From NCBI GenBank assembly GCA_964412235.1, contig CAYPNT010000019.1, positions 1 to 36,707 on the forward strand: a stretch of DNA of 36,707 nt, given 5' to 3'. A program made the position numbers and the translations under genes. Shown piece after piece: positions 7,282-15,539 of this stretch (positions are counted from its first letter, which is position 1; each line of letters starts with the position of its first letter). This DNA is from JAYZQT01 sp964412235 (GTDB taxonomy: Bacteria > Pseudomonadota > Alphaproteobacteria > MPNO01 > UBA830). The notes beneath the pieces are model-generated. The model was not told the DNA's origin and made no database searches. It was given only the letters and a program-made list of their open reading frames with translations.

Positions 7282-8016
7282 TCAGTTAAAGTTTGAGCCA
7301 CCATTCGCATGTATGACTTCCCCTGTAATAAAGCTTGCTTTATCTGAGATCAAAAATATACCCGCGTGAGCAATTTCTTCGGGTTGTCCAAACCGCCCCA
7401 TGGGAAATCGTTGTGTCATTACCTCTCGTTGAGCCGTGGTATAACCTTCTATCATGGCAGTTTCGGCTATACCCGGGCTCACAGCATTACAGCGGACCCG
7501 TGGCGCCAGGGCTCGAGCCAGAGACCTATTCAGAGCAATAATTGCACCCTTTGAGCTTACGTAGGCCGGGCCACCCTGCCCATTTCCTCCAGTCACTCCA
7601 AAAAGCACAGAAGTCGACGTTGTTAGGACTATGGCACCACCAGCGTTTACCATCATATTCTTTGCTGCCGCTTGAGCAATCAGGAATGAGCCTGTCACAT
7701 TTACGGACATAATGAAGTTGCATTCATCCGCGTCAAGTTCGTCCCAACGCTTGGAGGAATGAGCGGCGCCCCAGTGCATCAATGCGTCAAGTTTACCGAA
7801 AGCTCTCACAGCCTGAGCGACTGAGTTTTGGCAATTCTCCGGATTAGAGACGTCGCCCTTGAAAAACGAAACTTCGTCGCATTCAGGTAGTTCCGACCTC
7901 AACCTATCTTCCTGCGGATCAAAAGCGAGAACACGGCACCCGTCCTCCAGAAGAAGTTTCGAACAAGCTAAACCGATACCGCTTGCCGCCCCAGTTACAA
8001 TAACCGATTTTTCCAT
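7282..8016 (-). CDS. Short-chain dehydrogenase/reductase, copy 1
   Basis: A classical-length SDR of 244 residues. It has the NAD(P) loop TGAASGIG (residues 8-15), D34 after the second strand (favouring NAD), an Asn in SVNVTGSF (N106), Ser in the LTTSTS strand, and Y152/K156 of YVSSK. The usual NNAG motif is replaced by HWGAAH at 81-86. It is closely related to the SDR at 11197-11946, which has FAAAH at the same place. It heads the minus-strand run with the cysteine hydrolase and enamidase, and could oxidise or reduce an aldehyde or alcohol such as a formylglutarate-type product. GAGAGA lies upstream of the ATG. Confidence 0.88.
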   Translation of the reverse strand: MEKSVIVTGAASGIGLACSKLLLEDGCRVLAFDPQEDRLRSELPECDEVSFFKGDVSNPENCQNSVAQAVRAFGKLDALMHWGAAHSSKRWDELDADECNFIMSVNVTGSFLIAQAAAKNMMVNAGGAIVLTTSTSVLFGVTGGNGQGGPAYVSSKGAIIALNRSLARALAPRVRCNAVSPGIAETAMIEGYTTAQREVMTQRFPMGRFGQPEEIAHAGIFLISDKASFITGEVIHANGGSNFN

Positions 8017-8189
8017 TAAAAATCTCTCGATTGATTAGACTTCGTGTTTTGTTTAATTTAAACATGCTTTTTAAGGGAAGAAACGTTGATGTTGTCGAGG
8101 TGAGAAGTTTTATTGCTTTGCCTGAGGGTTTGGCAGCGGTTGGGTACTAGTTTAAATAAATAAAAAAGCTCGGGTGCGAAAGTTATACA
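8017..8189. promoter_or_regulatory. Divergent intergenic region, SDR versus TRAP permease
   Basis: The 173 nt separate divergent starts at 8016 (minus) and 8190 (plus). It is A+T-rich, with an imperfect palindrome around 8052-8064 and another A/T-rich block at 8150-8165. Promoters for both the catabolic minus-strand run and the TRAP permease must lie here, which suggests coordinated expression. No clear operator could be defined. Confidence 0.4.
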
Positions 8190-8837
8190 ATGGAATGGTT
8201 ATATTGGTTGATCGGTATCTTTCTGGGCGTAGCGTTAGCGGTAATTTCACTCACGCCTAACAACGTTATCGATAAAAATCTTAGGTGGTTAATAGTCACA
8301 ACTCCAAGACTCATAATTGGAATTGCTATCATGCTTGGGATCGCTATTAACTTTGGTAATGTTATAGGCCGCTATCTCTTCTTAGAACCTATCATTTGGG
8401 CGGAAGAGATAATGATATATATTATGGTCTGGACTGTCTTTGTCGGGTCTGTCCTTGTGTCCTACCGAGGGCAGCACCTCAAGATGGATTTCTTTTCTAT
8501 TATGCTCCCCTCGCCCTACAAAGAGATAATCAACTTCATTGCCGCTACATCGATTTTGGTGGTTTGTCTGTTTGTGATCCCGCAGAACTGGGTCGTCGTT
8601 GAGATGATGTGGAATAATGATCAGCGCAGTGTTGTGGCGGAGGCACCTATGGTTATCCCACATTTCGCGTTGTTGTTCGGTTTCGTATTAATCTTTATAG
8701 CAATTGCTGTCCGATTTAAATTACATGTTACTGCTAACCTTGAGAGCGAGGTGGAAAGCCTCGCGAGTGATATGGATGACAGTGCTGAGGAATATGATGA
8801 AGGCGACGCGGGCGTGACAACCGCCGTTAAAGACTGA
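8190..8837 (+). CDS. TRAP transporter small permease (DctQ family), orphan system
   Basis: The 215-residue membrane protein contains the DctQ core of four helices: RYLFLEPIIWAEEIMIYIMVW and SYRGQHLKMDFF match the family pattern (R-F-.-W.EE, then RG.H...D). It is longer than usual (160-180). An extra N-terminal hydrophobic helix is present at about residues 1-20 (MEWLYWLIGIFLGVALAVIS), and an acidic soluble tail follows the last helix (about 185-215, rich in D and E). The Shine-Dalgarno sequence is weak. DctM follows 41 nt downstream, but no DctP binding protein is encoded next to it, unlike the second TRAP system at 21304-24141. Confidence 0.85.
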   Translation: MEWLYWLIGIFLGVALAVISLTPNNVIDKNLRWLIVTTPRLIIGIAIMLGIAINFGNVIGRYLFLEPIIWAEEIMIYIMVWTVFVGSVLVSYRGQHLKMDFFSIMLPSPYKEIINFIAATSILVVCLFVIPQNWVVVEMMWNNDQRSVVAEAPMVIPHFALLFGFVLIFIAIAVRFKLHVTANLESEVESLASDMDDSAEEYDEGDAGVTTAVKD

Positions 8838-8878
8838 CCCCTGTAGTAAGATAAGAATAGAGAAAAAGGAGCGTATCC

Positions 8879-10153
8879 ATGGAATGGGTTATGGGGATTG
8901 TACCGGTCATATTGCTTCTACTAGGCTTTCCGATCTTCGTCATTTTGTTAGCGACGGCTGCAATTGTTCTGCTTATTTTTGCGCCGGTGCCTCCGATGGC
9001 AGTCCACATCAACATGTTTGGAAGCGTGGATAAGTTCGCGCTAATGGCAGTGCCATTTTTCATCTTTGCGGGTGAGATTATGGGTCATGGCGGCATCTCA
9101 AAACGCATCGTCGCTTGGGTCCTTTCAATTATTGGGGGTGTACGTGGTTCCTTAGCCTTAACGACAGTGGGAACGTGTACTGTTTTTGGCGCCATATCTG
9201 GTTCGAGCCCGGCAACGGTGGCGGCAGTTGGCCGTCTTTTATATGGACCGTTGCGCAACGCGGGCTACAACGAGAAATTCTCTTCCGGTCTTCTCGCATC
9301 TTCCGGGGCGATTGCGATTGTCATACCGCCATCGATCAGCATGATATTGTATGGTGCGTCTGCCGAACAATCTGTTGCGTTGCTTTTCGTGGCTGGTGTT
9401 ATTCCAGGTATCGTGATGGCGGCGTTGATGGCTTTGTATATCTATGCTTATGCATTGAGGACCGGCATACGCGAGGCGGCGGGCTTTTCGTTCGCGCAAT
9501 TCTTAACGGCTAGTAAGGAGGGCGTCTGGGCACTCGGCACGCCGTTTATTATTCTTGGCGGTATTTATGCGGGGATCTTTTCACCCACTGAATCGGCTGG
9601 CGTGGCGTGTGTTTATGCGATCATCGTCACACGGTTTATTTATGGCGACATAACGTGGAAAGGTATTTGGGAAGTCTCAGTTGACTCTATGTATTTGACC
9701 GCGCAAGTCCTGATAATTGTGGCGGCTGCTGGTGTTTTTTCTCAATTATTAACGATCTCTGGGATCCCACAAGATGCCGTCGCGGCCATTCAAGAAATGA
9801 ATATGGAACCGTGGATGGTCTTGATGGTCATCAACGTGTTCCTATTGTTTGTTGGTTGTTTGCTTGATCCGGGCTCTGCTATTTTGGTGCTGACTCCGCT
9901 GTTGGCGCCTATTGCGATGGCAATTGGTGTCGATCTTATCCATTTCGGTATTATTATGACAGTGAACCTTGCCATTGGTATGTTTACGCCCCCATTTGGG
10001 CTAAATATCTTCGTAACACAGGCATTGTTCAAAGCACCCCTTACCAGCATCTATCCGGGGCTGGTTCCCTTTATCATCGTCAATCTAATTGCGTTGATGA
10101 TTATTACCTACATACCGGAACTTTCAATGTTCCTAACACGTTACATAGGTTAG
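8879..10153 (+). CDS. TRAP transporter large permease (DctM family), orphan system
   Basis: A 424-residue polytopic protein with the DctM pattern: FALMAVPFFIFAGEIM, SGSSPATVAAVGR, the PPSISMILYG loop, FSPTESAGVACVYA, and a C-terminal GMFTPPFGLNIFV. DctM is the sodium-coupled, transport-active subunit in the inner membrane and normally works with DctQ and a periplasmic DctP. AAAGGAG precedes the start at 8879. The gene ends six bases before a strong hairpin terminator, so the transcription unit seems to be DctQ-DctM only. The substrate is probably a carboxylate fed to the neighbouring catabolic genes. The binding protein must be elsewhere, or the other TRAP DctP is shared. Confidence 0.92.
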   Translation: MEWVMGIVPVILLLLGFPIFVILLATAAIVLLIFAPVPPMAVHINMFGSVDKFALMAVPFFIFAGEIMGHGGISKRIVAWVLSIIGGVRGSLALTTVGTCTVFGAISGSSPATVAAVGRLLYGPLRNAGYNEKFSSGLLASSGAIAIVIPPSISMILYGASAEQSVALLFVAGVIPGIVMAALMALYIYAYALRTGIREAAGFSFAQFLTASKEGVWALGTPFIILGGIYAGIFSPTESAGVACVYAIIVTRFIYGDITWKGIWEVSVDSMYLTAQVLIIVAAAGVFSQLLTISGIPQDAVAAIQEMNMEPWMVLMVINVFLLFVGCLLDPGSAILVLTPLLAPIAMAIGVDLIHFGIIMTVNLAIGMFTPPFGLNIFVTQALFKAPLTSIYPGLVPFIIVNLIALMIITYIPELSMFLTRYIG

Positions 10154-10159
10154 GATGCC

Positions 10160-10195
10160 GTGTGGCGGCTACACCAGTCGCCGCCACACTTTCTT
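10160..10195 (+). terminator. Rho-independent terminator after the TRAP QM pair
   Basis: GTGTGGCGGC at 10160-10169 pairs perfectly with GCCGCCACAC at 10180-10189, giving a 10-bp G+C-rich stem with a 10-nt loop, followed by the T-rich run TTTCTT (10190-10195). It lies 6 nt after the DctM stop and 9 nt before the next ATG, so it should separate TRAP expression from the EamA gene. Confidence 0.8.
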
Positions 10196-10203
10196 AACGC
10201 TAA

Positions 10204-11088
10204 ATGGGATCCAACCGTAGATCGGGTTTAATAGCTCTTTTTACGACCATTTTCTGCTTTGGAACTCTTTGGACGGTAGCCAAAATCTCTGTTGATTATC
10301 TGCCACCGCTTTGGTTCACCGCTGGGCGGTTCGCCGTCGGTGGTGTTTTTATAGCGATTGTGCTGAAAGTACAGGGGCGCCTTCAGCTACCCGATCGGGC
10401 CGATGTACCGATAATTCTTACGGTTGGCGGGGTTATGCTTGGCCTTTATTCAACCATTTTTCAAAATGCGCTTGAGTATGTGCATGTAGGTCGTGCGACC
10501 ATCCTTGGTTATACGACCGCTATCTTTGTGACGCCTGTCGCTGTCTTGTTTCTCGGTGAGAGGTTTACTTTCCTTAAGGCCTGCGGTTTAGCGGCTGCCA
10601 TAGCTGGATTTTTATTATTATTTAGCCCTGCAGAATTAGACTGGTCAAACCGTAAACTACTGATCGGCAACGGTTTGTTGGTTTTGTGTGTTGTTCTTTG
10701 GTCTGCTGTGATTATTCAGTTGCGGGTACATCGGCCGGTCTCTGATACTCTATCCCTTGTTCCTTGGTATCTTCTTGTGTCATTTCTTGTGGCTGCCATA
10801 TCCGGTTTTATCTTCGAAGGTCCACCCGTGTTTGGAGTATCTAACACGGGTTGGGTTCTTCTTTTTTATGCTGGTATTGTGGGTAGCGGCATTGGCAATT
10901 GGGGCGTTACCACTGCTATCCTTAATTTGCCTGCTACAACGTCTACTGTTGGACTTCTCGGGGTTCCGGTGTTTGCGACAGTGTTAAGTGTGCTGTTTTT
11001 AGGTGAGGTTCTAACGCTCTCTCTTGGTATTGGCATAATCCTTATCGTGGGTGGCATCGTGGCGGTGACCGTTGCGACGGATGATTGA
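10204..11088 (+). CDS. EamA/DMT family transporter, copy 1
   Basis: A 294-residue protein of about ten hydrophobic segments in two EamA repeats, typical of the drug/metabolite transporter superfamily (RhaT/YdcZ-like exporters and importers). Signatures include LPPLWFTAGRFAVGG in the first repeat, GRATILGYTTAIFVTPVAV in the fourth helix, and LPATTSTVGLLGVPVFA near the C-terminus. It is paralogous to the gene at 11954-12856, sharing GRA-LGYTT, DWSN, LC-VLWS-II and LPAT-STVGLLG-PV. Substrates of such proteins are rarely predictable. The context suggests efflux or exchange of an amino-acid-like or aromatic metabolite. Start at ATG 10204 just past the terminator; the upstream binding site is poor. 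Confidence 0.88.
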   Translation: MGSNRRSGLIALFTTIFCFGTLWTVAKISVDYLPPLWFTAGRFAVGGVFIAIVLKVQGRLQLPDRADVPIILTVGGVMLGLYSTIFQNALEYVHVGRATILGYTTAIFVTPVAVLFLGERFTFLKACGLAAAIAGFLLLFSPAELDWSNRKLLIGNGLLVLCVVLWSAVIIQLRVHRPVSDTLSLVPWYLLVSFLVAAISGFIFEGPPVFGVSNTGWVLLFYAGIVGSGIGNWGVTTAILNLPATTSTVGLLGVPVFATVLSVLFLGEVLTLSLGIGIILIVGGIVAVTVATDD

Positions 11089-11196
11089 TCCGGGCCAAAA
11101 CGAGGCTAGGATCGCGCAGTGCTGTTCAACATGGTCAATGTCTTCTGCATGTTTAGTGGTTGGTTTTCGATGAACAATTTATTGGAAAGTTATTGA

Positions 11197-11946
11197 ATGA
11201 TAAAAAATAAAAGGGTGATTGTTACTGGGGCTGCAAGTGGTATTGGCCGCGCTTGCGCAAAGCGGCTTCTATCTCAAGGGAACAGGATTGTTGCAGTGGA
11301 TGTCAACCGTGAATTAATGACTAAAGAATTGGGAAATGAAAACGCTAACCTCGCGTTTTCGCCAGGTGACGTTGCGTTAAATTCTACTGCAGAGGGGGCT
11401 GCAAAAATAGCGGTCAATACTTTTGGAGGTATCGATTGTCTCGCTCATTTTGCGGCTGCTCATTCCAAGCTTAACTGGGAAGGAGCTGACGCGGATGAGT
11501 TTAATCGCATATTATCCGTTAATGTGACAGGTTCATTTTTGATGGCGAAATCTGCGGCGAAAGTGATGATTAGTCAGGGGGTAAAGGGTTCGATAGTTCT
11601 TACGGCATCGGGTGGCGTGTTGATGGGTGGGACCGGTGAAAATGGCCGTGGCGGCCCTGCTTATACTACGTCGAAGGGTGGGGTGTTGGTCTTGGTTCGG
11701 ACGCTCGCAAAATCCTGGGGCCAGTATGGAATTCGGGTAAATGCTATAAGCCCGGGCGTTGTAGAAACTGCAATGACATCTGATTATAGTACAGAAGCAA
11801 AATCGAGTGCCGCCAATCGCGCTGCGCTGGGGCGTATATCTCAACCTGATGAACAGGTTGCTGCAGCACTCTGGCTGTTATCGGATGAAGCAGCGTTTGT
11901 AACCGGTGAAAATACCAACGTGAATGGTGGGGCCGCATTCGGCTGA
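11197..11946 (+). CDS. Short-chain dehydrogenase/reductase, copy 2
   Basis: A 249-residue SDR with the cofactor loop TGAASGIG (10-17), an acidic residue D35 for NAD preference, N109 in SVNVTGSF, Ser in LTASGG (S138) and Y156/K160 of YTTSK. The NNAG motif is replaced by HFAAAH (84-89), matching the unusual replacement in copy 1. The two copies also share a segment of the form AAHS-W-ADE-N-I-SVNVTGSF. The gene sits between two EamA transporters; the second starts 8 nt after its stop. It probably oxidises or reduces a small hydroxy compound. Whether the two SDRs act on the same or consecutive metabolites cannot be told. Confidence 0.88.
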   Translation: MIKNKRVIVTGAASGIGRACAKRLLSQGNRIVAVDVNRELMTKELGNENANLAFSPGDVALNSTAEGAAKIAVNTFGGIDCLAHFAAAHSKLNWEGADADEFNRILSVNVTGSFLMAKSAAKVMISQGVKGSIVLTASGGVLMGGTGENGRGGPAYTTSKGGVLVLVRTLAKSWGQYGIRVNAISPGVVETAMTSDYSTEAKSSAANRAALGRISQPDEQVAAALWLLSDEAAFVTGENTNVNGGAAFG

Positions 11947-11953
11947 ATAATTC

Positions 11954-12856
11954 GTGTTAGGGACCCGAACAGTTGGCTATTTTGCGCTTATTGGTGCGAT
12001 AATTGGCTATGGTGGACTGTGGCCGGTCACGCGGAGAGCAATAGAGGTATTCCCGCCATTTTGGTTTGCATCTCTTAGAATGTGGGTCGGAATTATTATC
12101 CTTATTGGTGTGCTTCATTTTACGGGTCGTTTGCGGATGCCATCACGCCACGACGTGCCCTTAATTATATCGATCGGTTTTCTGATGATGGCCCTGTATA
12201 CAGCGTTGATGCATGTAGCTCTAGAGTATGTGGAGGCAGGCAGAGCGGCCCTACTTGGGTATACGACCCCGTTGTGGGTTTTGCCAGCGGCTTACTTGTT
12301 GTTTGGCCAAGTCCCAACAAGACGTAGTTTAGCAGGGATTTTTATCGCTATGGTGGGCTTGGTAATCCTCTTCAATCCTGGTGCGTTTGATTGGTCAAAC
12401 ACGGATGTCGTGTTGGGTAACGCGTTGTTGCTTTTTTGCGCAGTGTTATGGTCAATTTCAATTATCCACATACGAGCACATAAACCTACGTTGACGCCCC
12501 TACAACTTGCGCCGTTCCAACTCACAATAGCTGCTACTTTTATGCTAGTGTTAGCACTGTTGTTTGATCCCCCAATGCATTGGGCTTGGGCCATTGAGGA
12601 AGCACTTCTTTTTGGCTATGGGGCAACGTTTGGAACCGCGCTCGCGATGATATCAGTAACAACGTGTATGCGTTATTTGCCGGCTACGATATCTACAGTT
12701 GGCCTTCTAGGCGCGCCAGTTTGTGCACTTCTATTGAGTGTTATTTTTCTTGATGAAAAAATGACTACCGACCTTCTGGTCGGGGTGATTTTAATATTGG
12801 GAGGCATTGTGTTGGTCTCACTACCAGACACCCGAGACAAGGTGGACGCTTTATAA
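11954..12856 (+). CDS. EamA/DMT family transporter, copy 2
   Basis: A 300-residue DMT protein with two EamA repeats and about ten transmembrane segments. Landmarks are FPPFWFASLRMWVG, GRAALLGYTTPLWVLPAAYL, the DWSN loop and LPATISTVGLLGAPVCALLLS. GTG at 11954 is the only good in-frame start, 8 nt after the SDR stop, with no clear Shine-Dalgarno sequence, so translational coupling is likely. It converges on the acyl-CoA ligase gene with 3 nt between stop codons. It is the paralogue of 10204-11088. The two transporters bracketing an SDR look like a duplicated transport unit. Confidence 0.86.
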   Translation: MLGTRTVGYFALIGAIIGYGGLWPVTRRAIEVFPPFWFASLRMWVGIIILIGVLHFTGRLRMPSRHDVPLIISIGFLMMALYTALMHVALEYVEAGRAALLGYTTPLWVLPAAYLLFGQVPTRRSLAGIFIAMVGLVILFNPGAFDWSNTDVVLGNALLLFCAVLWSISIIHIRAHKPTLTPLQLAPFQLTIAATFMLVLALLFDPPMHWAWAIEEALLFGYGATFGTALAMISVTTCMRYLPATISTVGLLGAPVCALLLSVIFLDEKMTTDLLVGVILILGGIVLVSLPDTRDKVDAL

Positions 12857-12859
12857 AAG

Positions 12860-14431
12860 CTATTTCGGTTTCTCTTTCAACCACCAATCTTTCAGTTGTT
12901 CTCGCCTTACTTTGCCACGATCGTTTTTTGGTAATACATCGATAAATTTAATGAACTTGGGCAATTTAAATTTTGGTAAATGCTTGGCGAGATGGATAAG
13001 TATCTTCTGGGGTGAGGGATTTGCATTTTCAGCAGGCACTACATAACAGGCTATTTCTTCACCCCAAATTTTATCTGGAACACCAATGACGGCTGCTTCG
13101 CGAACGTCGGGGTGAGTCATTAATGCAGCGTCTATTTCGAGTGGCGCAATTGAAATACCGCCACGGAGAATTAGATCTTTTACCCGCCCGGTTACCGTGA
13201 TGAACCCTTCTTTATCCATAAAGCCCAGATCGCCAACCCGGGCCCATTCGTGTAAGCGGTACTCAGTGCGGTCTTCCCAATCCCCGCCCGCGGTAATACT
13301 GGCTGTGGCAGTTTGCGGTCCGCGGATACTAATTTCTCCCTCCGTACAACTCGGACAAATGTTTCCGTCCTGATCTAAAATAGCAAGGTCTATGTGTTTT
13401 GCTGGTGGGCCTGCTGTTCCAACTTTAAATCTGTCATGCCGGTTTCCACAAAGCCAGCCACCTTCAGATGCGCCGTAAAATTGTAATAATTGTATACCAT
13501 AGTGTGCCTCGAACTGTCGCCAACGTTCTGGGGCTAGAGGTGCTGAACTTGCTGTCATTAACCTAAGCGTTTTTAAATCTTCTGAATTGAATTCAACGGG
13601 ATCGTCTAACAACATGTTTATGACCGTTGGGACACCGGCAGCGAGAGTAATACGATATGACCGGATCCAATCAATGAAGTTTCTCCGGGAAAACCCCTTT
13701 GCGATTACGATTGTGAGACCGAGCGCGACAAAGGGCATAAAAGTAACTATTTGCGGTGAGAGCCAGCTAAAGGTTCGGTATTCTAAAAGACGGTCCTTCG
13801 CAGTCATACCTGTGAAGTCAATTGTCGAGAGACCACAGAGCCAAAGACCTAGCTGATCCCACACAACACATTTTGGCATGTCTGTCGTGCCAGAAGTCGC
13901 AAATATACAACCTTCATCATAGGGTTCGTATTCAGCACCTGGGGCCAGCAACCCCGAGCAAGTTAGTGGCAGGTTGGCGAAAAAACCTTGCTTTTCTGAA
14001 AGGGAGCTAAAAGAGAATGATGGGCAGGATAGCGCTTCTTGTAATGCTACCCCGTCCACGTCACCCGACCGCCAAATCGTCAGTCTGGGTTTAATGGTGG
14101 CGAGAATGGTTTTGAGGTGTCCCGCCGTGATTTCGGCATGGAAAGGACACGCGGAAGCGCCGCAGCGCCACGCGGCAAACATCAAAATTAGTTTCTCAAC
14201 ACATTCACCGGAAAGAATGGCCACCCGATCGCCCCTACACACCCCAATTTGAAGCATGGCGGTAGCCGTTCGCTCAACTAAAGTGTTTAGTTCCTGAAAA
14301 TCTAATGACAGATTTTGATCGATAGAATGTATCGCTTCTTTGGTGGGGTGCTGTGTAGCATAGTCATTAAACGCTTCGCCAAGTGTTCGAAACGGAATTT
14401 CAAGTGTTTTGGGGGTTAGTATACGGCCCAT
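12860..14431 (-). CDS. AMP-dependent acyl/aryl-CoA synthetase
   Basis: The 523-residue protein has the full ANL-superfamily layout: the phosphate loop TSGTTDMPK at 179-187, YGASEGGW as the adenine/acyl motif, VGDLGFMDKEGFITVTGR with the hinge (D then GR), then ILRGGISIAPLEID and the C-terminal catalytic lysine K507 in NDRGKVRR. It should adenylate a carboxylate and pass it to CoA. The substrate pocket cannot be read with confidence; the neighbouring decarboxylase-type amidohydrolase and the aromatic genes make an aryl or short branched acid plausible. It begins 7 nt after the amidohydrolase stop on the same strand, so both are probably one transcript reading away from the Rieske operon. Confidence 0.9.
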   Translation of the reverse strand: MGRILTPKTLEIPFRTLGEAFNDYATQHPTKEAIHSIDQNLSLDFQELNTLVERTATAMLQIGVCRGDRVAILSGECVEKLILMFAAWRCGASACPFHAEITAGHLKTILATIKPRLTIWRSGDVDGVALQEALSCPSFSFSSLSEKQGFFANLPLTCSGLLAPGAEYEPYDEGCIFATSGTTDMPKCVVWDQLGLWLCGLSTIDFTGMTAKDRLLEYRTFSWLSPQIVTFMPFVALGLTIVIAKGFSRRNFIDWIRSYRITLAAGVPTVINMLLDDPVEFNSEDLKTLRLMTASSAPLAPERWRQFEAHYGIQLLQFYGASEGGWLCGNRHDRFKVGTAGPPAKHIDLAILDQDGNICPSCTEGEISIRGPQTATASITAGGDWEDRTEYRLHEWARVGDLGFMDKEGFITVTGRVKDLILRGGISIAPLEIDAALMTHPDVREAAVIGVPDKIWGEEIACYVVPAENANPSPQKILIHLAKHLPKFKLPKFIKFIDVLPKNDRGKVRREQLKDWWLKEKPK

Positions 14432-14438
14432 TTTTAAC

Positions 14439-15446
14439 TCAGGAAATTCTGATCAATTGTTTTAAATTTTGATTGCAAACTTTTTCTTTAGTTTCGGGTT
14501 CAATGTCGAGATAGTCGATTGCGTTGATAGTTTCGCGGATCAGCAGTGAACCGCCTTCTGGGTCAAACGGTGTATCAGTTGCGAATAAACTATGATCCGA
14601 CCCAAAAAATTCTAGGCCACATTTAGCCGCGGAAGCTGACCCGTTCGTTGCAGTATCGGCGTAGAACATTTTGTAGTACTCCTTTGGCTGTTTTTTCAGT
14701 CCTGCTTGCTCTGCTAGCGGGTTTGTCGCGGCGTTTCCGTTGAAAATTTGTTGGAATCCTATACCGATCTTTTCAGCGAAAAACGGAACCATTCCACCGA
14801 AATGATGAGTTATTATTTTCACGGTGGGTAGTTTGTCGAAGATACCGGAATATATCAGGCGGGTCATACACGCACTGGTTTCGTATGGCCATCCAAACGT
14901 AAACCATATTTCAAATTCTGAAGCGCTTTCGTGTTGGTAGTCTGGAAAATTAGGACCCCGCATCGGGTGTATCCACACCGGAAGATCGTGTTTAACCATG
15001 GTTTGGAATACTGGAAAAAACTCAGGTTCCGATAGTGGCTTGCCGAGCACGTTTGTAAAAACTTGAACGCCGCGCGCGTCAAGCTCCTCAACCGCGCGGT
15101 TTGCTTCCTTCACCGCGGCATCCGGATTATTCATGGGTAAGGAAGCAATAAACCCAACAATTCGATCGGTGTTTGCCCGAACTCTCTCAGCAAGGCCATC
15201 ATTGGCAAGCCGCGCAAGAGCGGGGGTTTGTTGTGGGTTGCCCAGCATTTCAATGGGTGGATTGGCGAGCGATATGATTTGTTGATAGTCATCAAACTTG
15301 TCTAAGAGGCGTTTGTGCGTATCTGCATTATGCAAAGCGGGAAGTGCTCCGAAAAATTTTATTATTCGAGGGTCGGGCGCTACTTCCGCCAGCTTCTCGA
15401 AATATTTTTCGGGTATCACATGGTTGTACGCGTCGATAATAGACAT
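14439..15446 (-). CDS. ACMSD-type amidohydrolase (amidohydrolase_2 family) with altered HxH motif
   Basis: A 335-residue TIM-barrel protein of the amidohydrolase_2 family, which includes aminocarboxymuconate-semialdehyde decarboxylase, gamma-resorcylate decarboxylase and various hydrolases. H160 in VWIHP, H214/H215 in THHFGGMVPFF and D291 in FATDTPFD fit the expected metal and catalytic positions. The N-terminal HxH pair reads Y7-N8-H9 (DAYNHV), so the first histidine is missing. Some family groups do show this, so it need not be dead. AAGGAA precedes the ATG. It heads a two-gene minus-strand unit with the CoA ligase. It could decarboxylate or hydrolyse an aromatic-derived acid before or after CoA activation; the reaction is not assigned. 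Confidence 0.85.
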   Translation of the reverse strand: MSIIDAYNHVIPEKYFEKLAEVAPDPRIIKFFGALPALHNADTHKRLLDKFDDYQQIISLANPPIEMLGNPQQTPALARLANDGLAERVRANTDRIVGFIASLPMNNPDAAVKEANRAVEELDARGVQVFTNVLGKPLSEPEFFPVFQTMVKHDLPVWIHPMRGPNFPDYQHESASEFEIWFTFGWPYETSACMTRLIYSGIFDKLPTVKIITHHFGGMVPFFAEKIGIGFQQIFNGNAATNPLAEQAGLKKQPKEYYKMFYADTATNGSASAAKCGLEFFGSDHSLFATDTPFDPEGGSLLIRETINAIDYLDIEPETKEKVCNQNLKQLIRIS

Positions 15447-15539
15447 TTTTTTTCCTTTGTTTGATGTTGCAATGATAGTTAGATGTGATGATTGTGCAAA
15501 ACCTGATCGTGATGTTGAAAGTGGGTATGGGAGCCGACA

